A stretch of 64,000 bases of DNA from Gonocerus acuteangulatus (GCA_946811695.1 OX328124.1:27361448-27425447); one strand, 5' to 3'; shown: positions 45,929-57,484, numbered from the stretch's first letter. Notes: generated from the sequence alone by a model not told the origin. A program made the numbers and translations.

Positions 45929-46155
45929 CTTGCATATAGGAAATAATTTCGGGTTAGGGGGGGGGGTCTGGGACCATTTCCGGGTTATGGAATACTAAGA
46001 ATCTAAAACTTGGAATAGTTTTAGTCAACTAAAACGCTATTGCACCTAAAATAAAATATTTTTTATGAACTAAGTGATCATATTTAATTTATTTTTAATG
46101 GTTTTATGACACATTTTACCTAAGAAATAAAAATTCCCCCGTTATATACGCCCAT
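45929..46155 (-). mobile_element. MITE-I copy, one end eroded
   Basis: The right end TTATATACGCCCAT matches the family terminal repeat. The interior 'cttggaatagttttag', 'taaaataaaatattttttat' and the G-run at 45957-45967 match the reverse complement of 33579-33835. The left end (gcatataggaaataat) is degraded, and no duplication was found. Confidence 0.8.
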
Positions 46156-47147
46156 TCTTTGAGCGGGAAGTTGGTGCAGACGGATCGGGCGAGGGTTTGA
46201 ACGGAGTTTCAAGGTCAGTGTTTGTAGTTTGATTGGAGACTCACAAAGAGGACTAATTTGCAAAGGGATTGGATTCGGGGATATTGCAGGATTTCGCATT
46301 TCCTCTGGCTTGAACTCTATACAACCATGTAGGTTAAAGGGTGAAAGTGTACTCTCATTTCTTACTTTCAAATATCAGTTTTTAAAGATTTAAGGATGAA
46401 ACAGAGGAGTATAATGCATTTAAGAACCTTTCGGACAGATAGGACTAGGTGATCGGGATTTATATGAAAAGGACGACGCACATTGATGCCGAGAGGGAAA
46501 AAATCTCCAAAACAGAAGGTAATTTGCGTTTGAACTAATGCATGTTTTTAAGTTCCCTATAAATTTCATCGCCGTACTCGGCCGTATTTGTGCACAGTCT
46601 AATAAAATGAAGGTGTCAGTTAGCGATAAGATTATTTTGCCAAAGACGAGTTTGCCATTATTATTTTCTGCGGAGAGTTGAGAAACAGTTTGAGACTGCA
46701 AGAAACTGAGCATTTACAATGAGATCTACCTAATATCTCGTTTAAAAATGTCAATATATATTCGTTATGAGCGAAAATTTTAATAAAGAGGAATACGTTG
46801 GGAACATTTAACAGCATTACATTGGTTTGCTAATTTATTTAACTCAGCTCTCGAAAATACATTTGGAAGGATACATATCTCTAACAATCGAGTAAAATAT
46901 AACTTGTTTAAATTGAATACTTGCTGTTTTTCACGGGTTCCGTAATATAAACCCCGTTTATCTTCCAAAATATTAATTCAATCGAATTGGTAGTGGTCTC
47001 ATTCGACTCAGCACTAAAAATACCTTTAAAATGGCGTCAAAATCATAAAGATTCAACTGCCTAGAGCTGTTATCCCAAAATCGGATGTTTGGCACCCCTG
47101 TGCTACGTATTGCGTTCGTTCTTCAAGAATTTTTCATGAAAGAGCAT
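46156..47147. other. Unassigned DNA
   Basis: Overlapping minus-strand frames of 60-97 codons (46120-46970) carry no recognised domain. Confidence 0.35.
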
Positions 47148-47161
47148 ATGGTTTTTTTAAA

Positions 47162-47507
47162 AAAATCAGTCCCGTAACAGGCCACAAGGGCCCAGAGGGG
47201 CAGATACTGTAGAGGTATCTGATTCTTGACCATACGGCACACTAGAGAGATAGTGTGGTCAACACTATGCTCCGGCCGCCTGATTTTCCCCTTGGCTGCT
47301 TCGACTGCTAGAGTCATTAGCACCCAAGGTACCCATTATTAATTAAATTAATTAAAGGCTGGGTGAGCCTAGGGACGATCTGGGACCCCAAATCCAACCC
47401 TCGAACGGCAGCACAAGAAGAAAAAATCTTTAGTGCGCGCTCGGGTTTTGAACCTGGTCCTCCAGTTCATTAGTCGAGTGCTCTACCACTGAGCTAACCT
47501 CGCCCCC
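47162..47507 (-). repeat. SINE-C copy, youngest, 14-bp target-site duplication
   Basis: Near-identical to the 39.7 kb copy over its full length. Direct repeat atggtttttttaaa at 47148-47161 and 47508-47521. The A-tail is short and merges with the target A-run. Confidence 0.95.
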
Positions 47508-47583
47508 ATGGTTTTTTTAAACAGTTAAAATACCTTATTGATATTTATGAATTTGCGGTATTTTTTTTTTATCCTCAGACTTA

Positions 47584-47623
47584 ACCCTGAGGAAGTTAGC
47601 AACATGACTAGCGAAACGTCGGT
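47584..47623 (+). ncRNA. Hammerhead-ribozyme-like motif HH3 (40 nt)
   Basis: ACC (stem I), CTGAGGA (box 1), stem II GTTAG/CTAGC around a loop, GAAAC (box 2), GTC (cleavage triplet), GGT (stem I partner). Total 40 nt, as in HH1 and HH2. The following 'aagaag...gacacggtcaatacccgacagc' is the sort of sequence flanking Penelope-like terminal motifs, but no coding remnant or inverted arm was found nearby. Confidence 0.6.
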
Positions 47624-48867
47624 AAAGAAGATAGTGACACGGTCAATACCCGACAGCTATGATGTTTGTAATTTACAATATGTTTGATAATTTTAACATT
47701 TCGTTTATATGCAGTAAAGATGTTACGTATTCCATTAAAATGAAACACATACATTCACTACCAACTTACGGGTAATACACTACCAAGTACTAAAACCTTA
47801 TTGACAGACACACAAACCATTGTAACAAAACCTACATACTAATACCATACATTCTAGACAAGTTGACATGAAACAAATTTGATATTTCTATGTTATTATA
47901 TATATGTTCATTTAATAGTTTTTAAAAGTTGAATCACCTAACCGCTACAACTTATTAAATAATAAATAAATAAATAATTTTAACATTCTTTCGAAATCAA
48001 TCTTTTTTAATATATTATTTTCTGAGACGTTTAAATATTTTTTAATTATAATATTTGTGGGCCCCAGAAATCAAGGGGTCTAATTAGCATTTTTGAAAAT
48101 CGTGAGTTAGATACAGGAATGGATTGTGAACACCGTAATCTTGTGGATGGTAAAGAGATCTAACTGGTTTTGTTACAGTTGCTGCCACCTAGCTTGTGTT
48201 CTCTTGAGTATTACCACTTTTGTAATATGAAGTCCAGAAGGAAATTATGGGGTCTCTGTGCGGATTCTTCAATTCTTTTGCATATTAATCATAAACCGGA
48301 CGATGTACCTATTATGTATAATCGATAATAAACAGCTAACGACCTGAGGGTTCGTCTAGTGTGATCGGAACTATAAAAATCTAGTTATTGCTGTTACCAC
48401 ATATGTTCATCTTTGACTCCAATTTCTTCAAAACATTGAATTTGTTACTCAGACTTCTTGACCTATGAGGTCCTCATTTTTATTTTAGAGGAATTACAAT
48501 AAAAAAAAGTCACTTTCAGAAATGATTCATTTTCTTGTTTCTATGAAACATTACTATCCAGCACCTGATATTTGTGGGTAATTGGATGATTTTGTCTATT
48601 CGCTGAATATGTATCGGTGAAGTATCCGTTGAGCCTCCTTATTTGTTGAACCATCCTGCATAAATGGACGATTCTGCAAATATTTTCTGCATCTTATGTG
48701 CCTCAGAAAGAAACATTTTTTACCTTATTCTTGTTAAAACCTTATCCTTTCTCTCAAAATTCAAAAATGAATTCACTGTTCTTTTCCAAGGTTTATTATA
48801 TGGAGCAACCTACTATGCATAAGTATCTTCCTGATGGAGGGTCTTAACTACACGCAATCAGACACTC

Positions 48868-48990
48868 CGACGATAGGAGCAACGCAATTGGATAATAAGG
48901 CCTACTTGTGCGGAATAGCGGTGTCAACTGGGACACCACAATCCACGCCTGACTGACACATGCGTGTATGTCAGTCACTTCACTAAATTA
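48868..48990. repeat. Repeat H, copy 2
   Basis: Shares 'gataggagcaac', 'aaggcctacttg' and the '(t)gtcag...cttca' end with 42874-42990. Confidence 0.65.
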
Positions 48991-49347
48991 CCTCAAACAG
49001 TACTAAATTTTAGTTTGGAATAACTGAATTATTTAAAATAAATTTTAAAAAATCTCCAAAATAGTAACTATTGTGACGTCAAAAGATTTTATTGATAGGA
49101 GATGGAGTACTGTCTTCCTTCAAAATTCTTACAATAGATATTGTAAACATTCTCCTGAGTGGTTGTAAGCCTCTGTAATCGAATCTCTATAGAGCCTTTA
49201 TTCCGCAGGGAGCTTTACAAGAAAGAAAAGAGTATTATGTCCCAAGGTCTCTGGCAATTCCCCTTAAATTGACGTTCTACGGTTTATATTTATAAAATAT
49301 TTAGGAATTTCATGTGGCAAAAACTGTGGCTTTAAATTAAGGTCTAT

Positions 49348-50199
49348 TCTGGAGGCTTTTGACAGAAAGCAGTCATTAATAGCCGTCTCTCTGGACATTG
49401 AAAAGGCGTTTGATAGTGTTTGGAGGCGGCTTATTTTAATGCAATTGCTTAAGTGGAATATTGGCGGAAATATGTTTAATTTTATCAAAGCTTATCTAAA
49501 AAATAGACGGTTCCGAGTGAGGATAGGTTCTACTTTTTCGGATGAATACCTACAGGAAAATGGAGTGCCGCAGGGAGGTGTCCTTAGCACGACGCTATTT
49601 AATATTGCTATAAATGCTTTATGTGAGTACATCCCTCAAACAATATCATATTGTATGTATGCTGATGACCTGCTTGTGTATATAAAGTCTACTAAAACAG
49701 GACGGGAAGAAAATGACTTACAGACTACACTACACTCACTGGAAAATTGGGGAAAACTCAGTGGTTTTCGTTTCTCCCAAATAAAAACAAAATGTATAGT
49801 ATTTTCTAAAAAGCGAATAATACCTAACCCACAGCTCAAATTAGACGGAATTGAAATAACACTGACCGACACGATCAAATTCCTAGGCATGACTTTTGAC
49901 AGAAAACTTACATGGCTACCCCATATAAAAGCTATTCTCAATAAATGCAAGAAATCTTTGAATCTATTGAGGATCTTAGCTAACACGAAGTGGGGTGCTG
50001 ACAGATGTTCTATGCTGACATTTTATAGAGCTTACACGAGATCGATTCTTGATTACGGATGTACAGCATATTCATCGGCCAGTCCTAAAGCACTGAAACT
50101 ATAGGACACAATACACAACACTGGAATACGACTAGCAACAGGTGCATTTAGATCAAATCCATGCAAAAGCCTATATGCTGAAGCCAATAACCTTCACTG
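49348..50199 (+). pseudogene. LINE reverse transcriptase domain (broken)
   Basis: The enzyme would copy element RNA into DNA at a nicked target. The frame, open from the insertion point, encodes EAFDRKQSLIAVSLDIEKAF (motif A, first catalytic Asp in LDIEKAFD). From Met 49439, VPQGG (motif B) is at residues 43-47, YADD (motif C, catalytic pair) at 74-77, then KTKCIVFSKK (motif D) and FLGMTFDRKLTW (motif E). A TAG stop at 50102-50104 interrupts 'SPKALKL*DTIHNTGIRL'. A frameshift near 50199 then separates this frame from the RNase H frame. The endonuclease and N-terminal RT fingers are absent by truncation. The two lesions and the missing promoter make it inactive. Confidence 0.92.
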
Positions 50200-51321
50200 G
50201 AGTATAGGCGTCAATTCCTTTGCTTAAAACATTTTATTAACCTCAAAGCTTTAAATAAACCTTGTACAAACTCAATAATTGAAATTAACATGAGACCATA
50301 TAGACTTAAGCAAAAGCCTTTAAAGAAAAGAATTTTGAAATATGCAGATAATTCACATATTCTTCAAATTCCAATGTATAGCTTCGAACTCCTTCCACAC
50401 CCTCCATGGAGACTAAAGAATTTTAGTATTAATATATCACTTTCAAAGCATAAGAAAAATGATCCTTGCTCTACTCATTTCTACAATCATAACTTTAATA
50501 AAATAATATCAGAGAATCCTGAGGCTCTCTTCATTTTCACAGACGGATCCAAAACACAACACGGGACAGGCTCAGCAGCACTCATTGACGATAGAACATA
50601 CCACACAAAATTACCAAATAACACTAGCATATTCACAGCAGAACTAAACGGAATTCTTTTGGCCCTTTCACATAGTAAAAATACTAATAAACACATCATA
50701 ATTTTCACAGACTCACTAAGCTCTCTTCTTTCCCTATCGGACATTTACAGTACTCATCCTATAATCACAAGCATACTTTCACAACTATACTATCTACAGG
50801 ACACCAACATTTATATAACTTTTGTATGGATTCCTGGACATGACAACATTTCAAGAAGTACTGAAGCAGATAAGGAAGCTAAATTAGCAACGAGACGATC
50901 AACACAAGACGTTTATGACATGACTCGACAAGACATACATAATGTCATAAAACAACACATAATGAACAAGTGGCAAACTGACTGGACATACACACAAGAC
51001 AACAAGCTACGGGAGATTAAGCCGACAATAGGAGCCTGGAGTTCCAGTATCCGGAATGTAAGGCGAGAAGAAGTCGTGCTTACTAGACAAAGAATCGGAC
51101 ATTCACACTTGACACATTCATATTTAATGACAAAACAGGACAAACCGAATTGTACACTCTGCAACGTTCCACTGACAATTAAACACCTACTTACAGACTG
51201 CAGAGAAAGAGAAAACATTGACTTACCAAATGATTTACACGAACTACTTACAGAGGACAGTACACATATAGACAGTATATTAAAATATCTGATACTTAAA
51301 AAGAAATTCCAACTTTTTTAA
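50200..51321 (+). pseudogene. LINE RNase H domain and C-terminal zinc knuckle
   Basis: The frame is already coding before its first ATG (50290): EYRRQFLCLKHFIN continues the upstream RT-linker. From that ATG there are 343 codons. RNase H catalytic residues are visible: D85 (FTDGS), E118 (TAELNG), D141 (FTDSLSS), then GHDNISRSTEAD with H184 and D194. RNase H would remove the RNA strand during integration. The C-terminus has CTLC...HLLTDC, a CCHC knuckle, and stops at TAA 51319. This part is intact; the defect lies at its junction with the RT frame. A decayed relative of this C-terminus lies at 21177-21335. Confidence 0.93.
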
Positions 51322-51392
51322 TACACTATTGTTTATTTAACAGTTAAATGCATTTAACATTATAATTCATTTAAAATTACAAGATTTCAAGT

Positions 51393-51395
<3 letters not shown>

Positions 51396-51452
<57 letters not shown>
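51396..51452. repeat. (TA)n microsatellite in the LINE 3' UTR
   Basis: About 57 bp TA run between the LINE stop codon and its tail. Confidence 0.95.
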
Positions 51453-51454
<2 letters not shown>

Positions 51455-51698
51455 TAATATAACATATATTTTCATGTTTAATTTTTTAATTAAAAACTTT
51501 ATTTTTGTTGCATTTTCAATCCGACTGTTCAAAGTTACTATTTTATGAAATATATTTTCCCAAATTCATTGTTTTTTGTTTATATTTGTCAGAACTGTTT
51601 GTATAATGCTGTATAATTGTTAGCTTTGTTCGCACATTGACCTAAAGAGCATATCGCTTCGTTGTGACATCTCAATAAATAAATAAATTAAGGTCTAT

Positions 51699-52458
51699 GT
51701 ACTTTAAAACTGCTCCACTATTAGTATATACACGGGAAGAGGTGTTATTTCTTTGATGAATTTTCTTTTTAATTTCAAGAGGTTTCTTCAGATTTTTTAC
51801 TTCTTCCTTATTTCTAGGTACATATATTTCCTGATTTCTGTTGGTCTAACCCGTTTTGTCGTTTTTTTTTCGATCGCTACTTGCTTGTAACGCCGCTGGC
51901 GACTGAAGCCACCCACCCTAACAAGGACATTGGACTAGGAAATTGCAAACAAAAAAATAAAGAGGTTAATCAAAATATAAAGAGGTAGGTATGTTTTGAG
52001 CTGAGTTTATGATAAAAAAATCGTCCATCACTTCCATACTTGTACAAATAGTATTTAATGGACTTAGCCACATTTTCCGTGACCATACGCTGGTCAATAT
52101 GTTGCTGAGCTTTCAAGAATGGATACTCAGCTATGGGGATGCTGTCCCTCGCACTTATTTCCCTTTGAAAATGCTCACTACTTCTTCCAGCATACTTACT
52201 GTCTTCTTGATTGAGTCCTACCAGAAGCCCATTCCCTTTTCAAAATTAATATCTTCTATATATGAGAAAATTATATTTTTTCATATAATAAAAACCTCTC
52301 AAAAAATTTGAACAACTGAATTAGACAAAAGGAAATTATATGATAATAGTAGGTACAATTTTCTTTCTAAAGTAAGAGTTTTACACCAGTCGCGCCCATT
52401 ATGCGAGGTTACTATATGTTTGAGGAATTATTACAAAATTGTGACCCTTTCTCTTTCA
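51699..52458. other. Unassigned DNA
   Basis: A 100-codon frame (52009-52311) has no recognised domain. Confidence 0.35.
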
Positions 52459-52535
52459 ATATGTCATTTGAATAGGCGGAAGGTCATGTATATATATAGA
52501 ACTCGTCAACTTCACTTCGTATGCTTTATTTTTAT

Positions 52536-52575
52536 GCTCTATATGTTTCGCGTCTCTTGACGCCTCTTCAGGAGC
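52536..52575 (-). ncRNA. Hammerhead-ribozyme-like motif HH2 (40 nt)
   Basis: Minus-strand order: GCTC (stem I), CTGAAGA, stem II GCGTC/GACGC around AAGA, GAAAC, AT, ATA (possible cleavage triplet), GAGC (stem I partner). Same 40-nt plan as HH1, with one unpaired G at the base of stem II and a C-A mismatch in the one-pair stem III. It lies directly 3' of the GIY-YIG frame in the Penelope-like element. Confidence 0.68.
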
Positions 52576-52838
52576 AACTTAAGCCTATATACATAGATTT
52601 AGCCTTAGCTAGGGAAGACCTTCCACAGGTAGGGCTATGTCCATACTAATACAATGACGTTAAAATGGCTGTTATCCATCAGCTGATTCAGATCGATCAT
52701 GGCTTATATCGATTCCAGAGAAAGCTTTTGTCATAGATCCTAAAGTTAAAATAAAAATAACACGAATGATATTAATATTCCTAATTACCGTCGAGTATAT
52801 TAAAAAATATATTGTTTAAATATTTTATCTCCGTTTTT

Positions 52839-53150
52839 TTATTTACCGTTTTTTTTGCTATTAATTATATGTATATTTTCTTTTATTTTTCTTCGTATGG
52901 GGTTCTTTTCTTTATCCAAAACTTTTATACTCTCAAAATCAAATTTGTGCCTATGTTTTATTGTATGGTCTACTATTGCTGTTCGGTTGTCATTCTTGTC
53001 TATATTTTTAACGTGCTGTTTTATCCCCCTTTTTTTTTTTTTTTTTTTTTATTTATTTATTTATTTTTTTTTATAAGCTGTCCAGATTCTCCAACATATA
53101 CTTTTTCACATGTAGCGCAATTCATTTGGTAAAAACATATTTGGTTTCCT
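52839..53150 (-). pseudogene. Penelope-like GIY-YIG endonuclease, C-terminal fragment
   Basis: On the minus strand the frame reads GNQICFYQMNCATCEKVYVG and ESGQLIKK, the GIY-YIG core with the CxxC insertion seen in Penelope-like elements (YVG in place of YIG). An A-rich run (T-run 53031-53076 on plus) then breaks it. Coding resumes as QHVKNIDKNDNRTAIVDHTI, then 'KHRHKFDFESIKVLDKEKN' and 'RRKIKENIHIIN' before the stop at 52839. The H-x-F-x-F...LD.E pattern is the usual C-terminal part of this nuclease. RT is absent. The domain would nick DNA for target-primed insertion, but the A-run and missing half make it dead. Confidence 0.8.
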
Positions 53151-53220
53151 TTTATATAGCATATGAAGTGAAGTTGACGAGTTTTATATATACATGACCT
53201 TCCGCCTATTCAAATGATAT

Positions 53221-53714
53221 ATTGTTTGAGGAATATGTGTACACACTTCACTAAGCAAGAAATGTATAAAAGTTAATAGGTATTTGTTCAATATAGATTA
53301 AAATATCAAAATACCACTTTTTAGAAATATTTTTCTGTCAGTTTAAACCTTATTATTGCAAGAGTACTGGGTAGTAATATTTTATTAATAGAAGTCATGT
53401 AATACCTGATTTCTTAAGGGGTTGAAATAAAACGTCCATAGAGCAGATGGGGTCCTAATGTTGTGACCAAGATGTACCGATGTTATTTATGAGTTTCCGT
53501 TCGAGATAAAAAAAAAAATAAAAGAAACATCTGTCACTGAAATGAAACAAGAGTTTTGGTACTTGTGTATTATAATTATTACACACCCTCTTGCTTCTAA
53601 AAATAAATACCTTCTTTCAGTGAGTCGCAGAGTCTCATTCAGAATATTCTTTGAGCTAGATATTTTTACTTTTTATTTTTACGCTGAAGATTACATTATA
53701 TATTTATTTATTAT
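53221..53714. other. Unassigned DNA
   Basis: Nothing recognised. Confidence 0.3.
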
Positions 53715-53783
53715 TATCGAACCCGCATCTCCCGCATGAGAATCCAGAGCATTAGCCTCAGAAACACGATGAGATACCCTCAT
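53715..53783 (-). repeat. SINE-B head fragment
   Basis: Minus strand of 'tcgaacccgcatctcccgca' and 'tgagaatccagagcattagc' matches the tRNA-like head of SINE-B with several changes. Body and tail are missing. Confidence 0.6.
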
Positions 53784-53787
53784 TATT

Positions 53788-53941
53788 TTAGCACTTTCCT
53801 CCGAAGGAAAGTAGCTATTGAGGTTGGACTCATGACGGAATTTTTGAAAAATTTCTTCAAATCTTTATCGATCCTACCTAGTAGACACCGAAAATGACCC
53901 CCGTTAAAATTTATATATATCTCTATATATATATATATATA

Positions 53942-54010
<69 letters not shown>

Positions 54011-54903
54011 CTGTTAACACGATAGCGGCCAGAGTTTTTGTTTTTTCGTCACGAAACTTGGTATATAGCATTGAATTAGCAAACGATTGAACGAGTTCGT
54101 TAACCACCAAAATCGGTCCACCGGAAGGGGGGGTTTACCCCGAATCCAAAACACTATTTTGACCATTTCAGCCGTAATATTTGTTATATTTCAACAAAAC
54201 TTGGTATTCGTAGTGGTAATATAGAGAGAAAAGTAAGATATAAAAATGAACTAAATCGGTTCATGAGGAGGGGGGGTTTACTCCGGACCGACAATACCAA
54301 TTCGCCACTACCAGCCGTGATTTTAGGTATATTTCGACGAAACTCGGTATTCATAGTGGTAATCTACAGGTAAATATGTGTTGTAAAAATAAACTAAATC
54401 GGTTGATTAGAAGGGGGGGTTTACTCCGGACCCAATTACTAATATACTCATACTGGTCGTAATTTCTGCTGTATTGTAACGAAACGCGGCATACCTCGTG
54501 GGTAACTCATGAGAAAGAAGTGTTGTAAAAATGAGCTGAATCGGTCAATCGGAAAGGGGGGTTTACTTTGTAATATATTTCAATAGAAAAGCCAGCCAGA
54601 TATAGGTTCACGAAGGCGCCGCAAGGAGCGCTAGAGGGACTGTATCCGGGTCCTGTGTTAGATCAAAATACGATAATACGAGGTTTTTTGTATTTATTAG
54701 GTAGTGTAATAGGTACCATGTGTAAACATAACTCTGGAAGCAAATTAATGATTTATCAGTTACTCATTACAAAATTAAAAGAGAACTATTCATGTTTTTA
54801 TTTTATTTATGTAGGATATTTTAAGCAAATTGTTCTGGAAAGCAGTCTACACTACCCAAATTCTGAGGAAAGTGCTTAGTTATGCAGCTCCTGCGTGACG
54901 GAC
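53788..54903 (-). mobile_element. Helentron/HINE-like element D2
   Basis: On the minus strand the 5' end 'gtccgtcacgcaggagctgc' plus 'ataactaagcactttcctca' and the 3' end with hairpin (ACTTTCCT, TCGG, AGGAAAGT) then GCTAA match D1. The interior has about four units of roughly 130 bp with C-rich runs (54110-54580) and a (TA)n tract. It lacks the SINE-B present in D1 and serves as its empty site. Confidence 0.78.
53918..54002. repeat. (TA)n microsatellite inside D2
   Basis: TA tract with 'ctcta' and 'gcata' interruptions. Confidence 0.95.
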
Positions 54904-54996
54904 TTTTTTTTAATCTTAGATCATGTAGGAAGGAGCAATACTTACCATTTCCACCACCTAATACAGGGATAAATATATACAGGAAGGGATGGATAT

Positions 54997-55002
<6 letters not shown>

Positions 55003-55039
<37 letters not shown>
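55003..55039. repeat. (TA)n microsatellite
   Basis: Short TA tract, with no host element recognised. Confidence 0.9.
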
Positions 55040-55040
<1 letters not shown>

Positions 55041-55349
55041 TTCATAAAGGTATTATGAAGGCACAGGGTCTAAATGTAGGCTAATACTATGCTTTATAAA
55101 TAGCTAAGCATGTGATTTTCCTAAAACAAAATAATTAGTTCTGTTAAAAACGGATGGGATTGTTCTAAAAATAATTCCTTTGAATTGTCGCTAATAAGAG
55201 TTTTTTTTTTTATTAAAATAACCATTCTTAACAGTTATTGCGGTTTGAATATGATACTTGTCAATATTGAAAGACCATTAGCCTTAAAGACAACTTAATG
55301 TTTATTTTTAAAAAAATTAATGGAAAATTAAAGGAAAATGTGTACTAAG

Positions 55350-55465
55350 AGAGAAAATTGGGGGTTACCCCCCAAAAAAATCGTTTTTTCCAGAAAATAA
55401 CCTGTAGGAAGCCATATTTTTGGAACAGAACGAGATAGAAACCCGAGGTTGGAAGCGTTTTACAT
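55350..55465 (+). repeat. Repeat J, copy 1
   Basis: 'gagagaaaattgggggtt', 'aacctgtaggaagccatatt' and 'ggaacagaacgagatagaaa' correspond to a second copy at 56078-56165. Origin unknown. Confidence 0.6.
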
Positions 55466-55499
55466 TTTTCACCCATGCATGCATACACTCTCTCTCTAA

Positions 55500-55502
<3 letters not shown>

Positions 55503-55539
<37 letters not shown>
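55503..55539. repeat. (TA)n microsatellite
   Basis: TA tract between a TC-rich run and 'cacatacatgc', just after repeat J copy 1. Confidence 0.9.
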
Positions 55540-55542
<3 letters not shown>

Positions 55543-56077
55543 CATGCAGTAATATGTGTGTTCTAAGTACACATATGGGACTTAGTGACCTCAGCTTTAC
55601 ACATAGATATTAACGATTGCCCGTAAAATTGTACCTGAGGGTCCGCTAGTATATATAGAGGCAGATCCCCGTGTTACGTGTCCTTCACTTGGAGTTCCAA
55701 TAGTCCGCCCGCTTACGTGATTGTTCTACGTGATCTTCCGTGGTATTGTCTGGCTTAGTTCATACATATTCATGATCTTAGCAGAATTCAGGGGTGCTTT
55801 TCTATACCACGTGGCAACTTCAGGGTGAACCATTGAATTATTTAACGAGAAAAGATATTTTTCATAATAATATTATGAATAGTTATCAGCACTTAAGTAA
55901 AAATATAGAAAAACTATTGCTTACTGTATCAGTACCAGACAAGATAAATTTTTAAAAGGACTATGCTATTATATCAGCATTCTTCACTGAAATGTCAGAG
56001 AGAGAAGACACACACAAACAAACGAAAACACACACAGGAATAGTTTTGAAAAAATGTGTGCAAGAAGAGAAAATTGG

Positions 56078-56165
56078 AGTTGTACTACAAAGAACACGGG
56101 TTTCTCTAAGGAACCTGTAGAACGGCCTATTTCTGGAACGGGGTGAGATAGATATGGAGTGGTTG
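56078..56165 (+). repeat. Repeat J, copy 2
   Basis: 'gagaaaattggagttg', 'gaacctgtagaacggcctat' and 'ggaacggggtgagatag' match copy 1 in the same order. Confidence 0.6.
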
Positions 56166-56584
56166 CTTTTGTTGAACAACATTTTTTGTCTACATTCACC
56201 GCCTGAAAGATTGTCACTAATTTTATCATCAATCAAGTTCGATTCTGCTTTGAATCCATTAATTTATAGCCAATATTCTTATTTTGGTTCAGAATGTTTA
56301 TTATAATGGCATTCAACGGGCCCTCTGAGCCACATTGAATATGAATGTGGCACGTACATTCGTGGAAATTAGGAAGGAAATGACTGTCTTCAGACTGAAG
56401 TTTTTTTTTTTCTTTTTTAATTAAAATTCCAGCAATAAACCTCATAATCTTTGAAACTCAATTTTCTTCTATGGCTGTGAAAATTAAATTCAAATTAACG
56501 AGACTAAGTTTATTTTTTTTGCATTAATATCTACTTAGTATCATTATCTAAAGAATAAACGCTTACAATGCCAAGCCTATAATA

Positions 56585-56588
<4 letters not shown>

Positions 56589-56643
<55 letters not shown>

Positions 56644-56705
56644 AAAATTAACTCACTAGGCTGATCGGCGCTAATGGCCTTTACGTCGATGCGCCTAGGC
56701 TGATA
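56589..56705. repeat. Long poly(T) and SINE-tail-like segment
   Basis: A T-run of about 51 bp is followed by 'ggcgctaatggcc' and 'tacgtcgatgcgcc', the tail module shared by SINE-B and the 5S SINE. The orientation of the T-run and of the tail disagree, so this may be a rearranged or double insertion. Confidence 0.55.
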
Positions 56706-57348
56706 TTTGATCCATCTTCCGTTTTATGTGCCTGGGTGCCTTGCTAACAATGTTACCGTGGCAAGATAAGTATGATCATTGTCTGTCTGGCTTTAGATAT
56801 ATATGGAGCTAATGCTGTTTATCTGACGCTTTAGCTCTTCATCAAAGAATTGGGATTCCACTCAGATATGAAGCCCGGGAGCCCAATTTGACAACGCATT
56901 CGAGCGTCTAACGTCTAATCTCAGCCTGAGGAGTTAATTGTAAATAAAAGTCGAGATTTTAATAATTTCAGAAAATCATAAAAATGACTGACTTCATAGC
57001 ACCACATCTGTATTTCATTGTTTGTAAATAATTTCTGTTATTTAATAATGTACAAACTAGCAATTTAATAATTAGTTGTCTAATAAAAAGTAACTTTAAT
57101 GACGTGACTTGTTTCTTTCCATTCTCATTAACTCTTCTTTATTAAATATTCTAGAAACTTCTATAATTTGGAGCCTCTTAGCCCATTCCTTTGAAGGGTA
57201 AACGTTATTACAAGAACGTCACTTATTTGTTTACATTCCTTAGAATTTCTGTAGAAAACGTTTTATACATCCAATATATCGCCGAATAAATTTTCTTGCC
57301 ATGTTATTGGCATTTGATAACAAGTAATATTATTAATATTAATTTAAT
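56706..57348. other. Unassigned DNA
   Basis: Nothing recognised. Confidence 0.35.
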
Positions 57349-57484
57349 GTTGTGGGTTCGATTCCAGCTGGTTTATTTCAAAAAAAGAAAATACATCAGC
57401 TTATCCTGTCTAGAAAAGGGTGGAGACCTATAGATAACCCTTCCTAAAATTCATTGTCAATAAAAATTGACGTTAAAATTTGAA
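57349..57484 (+). repeat. SINE-A copy, 5'-truncated
   Basis: Starts at the B box (GTGGGTTCGATTCCAGC), then 'tcctgtctagaaaagggtgg' and 'acctatagataaccc', ending 'gacgttaaaatttgaata'. Confidence 0.75.

Larger units (their letters stand above)
47522..49333. other. Unassigned apart from a hammerhead-like motif and repeat H
   Basis: Contains the 47584-47623 motif and repeat H copy 2. 47950-47990 has an (AATA)n-like run typical of LINE tails. No gene was seen. Confidence 0.35.
49348..51684 (+). mobile_element. 5'-truncated LINE insertion with 14-bp target-site duplication
   Basis: Bounded by the direct repeat aaattaaggtctat at 49334-49347 and 51685-51698. It begins inside the RT domain and ends with a CAATAAATAAAT-type tail. 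Contents: most of RT, a connecting region, RNase H, a zinc knuckle, and a 360-bp 3' UTR with a (TA)n tract (51396-51452). The RT plus RNase H order places it in the RNase H-bearing I/R1-type group. 5' truncation is the usual result of target-primed reverse transcription. Confidence 0.93.
52459..53220 (-). mobile_element. Penelope-like element remnant with inverted arms
   Basis: Arms 52459-52524 and 53158-53220 are inverted copies ('gaagtgaagttgacgagtt', 'catgaccttccgcctattca'). Between them, on the minus strand, lie the C-terminal part of a GIY-YIG endonuclease frame and, after its stop, a hammerhead-like motif. This order (endonuclease end, then terminal repeat with ribozyme) is what is known for Penelope-like elements. 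The RT part is missing. Confidence 0.8.

Noticed and set aside
49636..49986. Minus-strand frames opposite the LINE (also 50487-50744 and 50913-51218)
   Set aside because: Antisense shadows of the RT and RNase H frames, which carry the recognisable motifs.
52812..53132. Plus-strand 106-codon hydrophobic frame
   Set aside because: It is the antisense shadow of the Penelope-like endonuclease and of a T-run.
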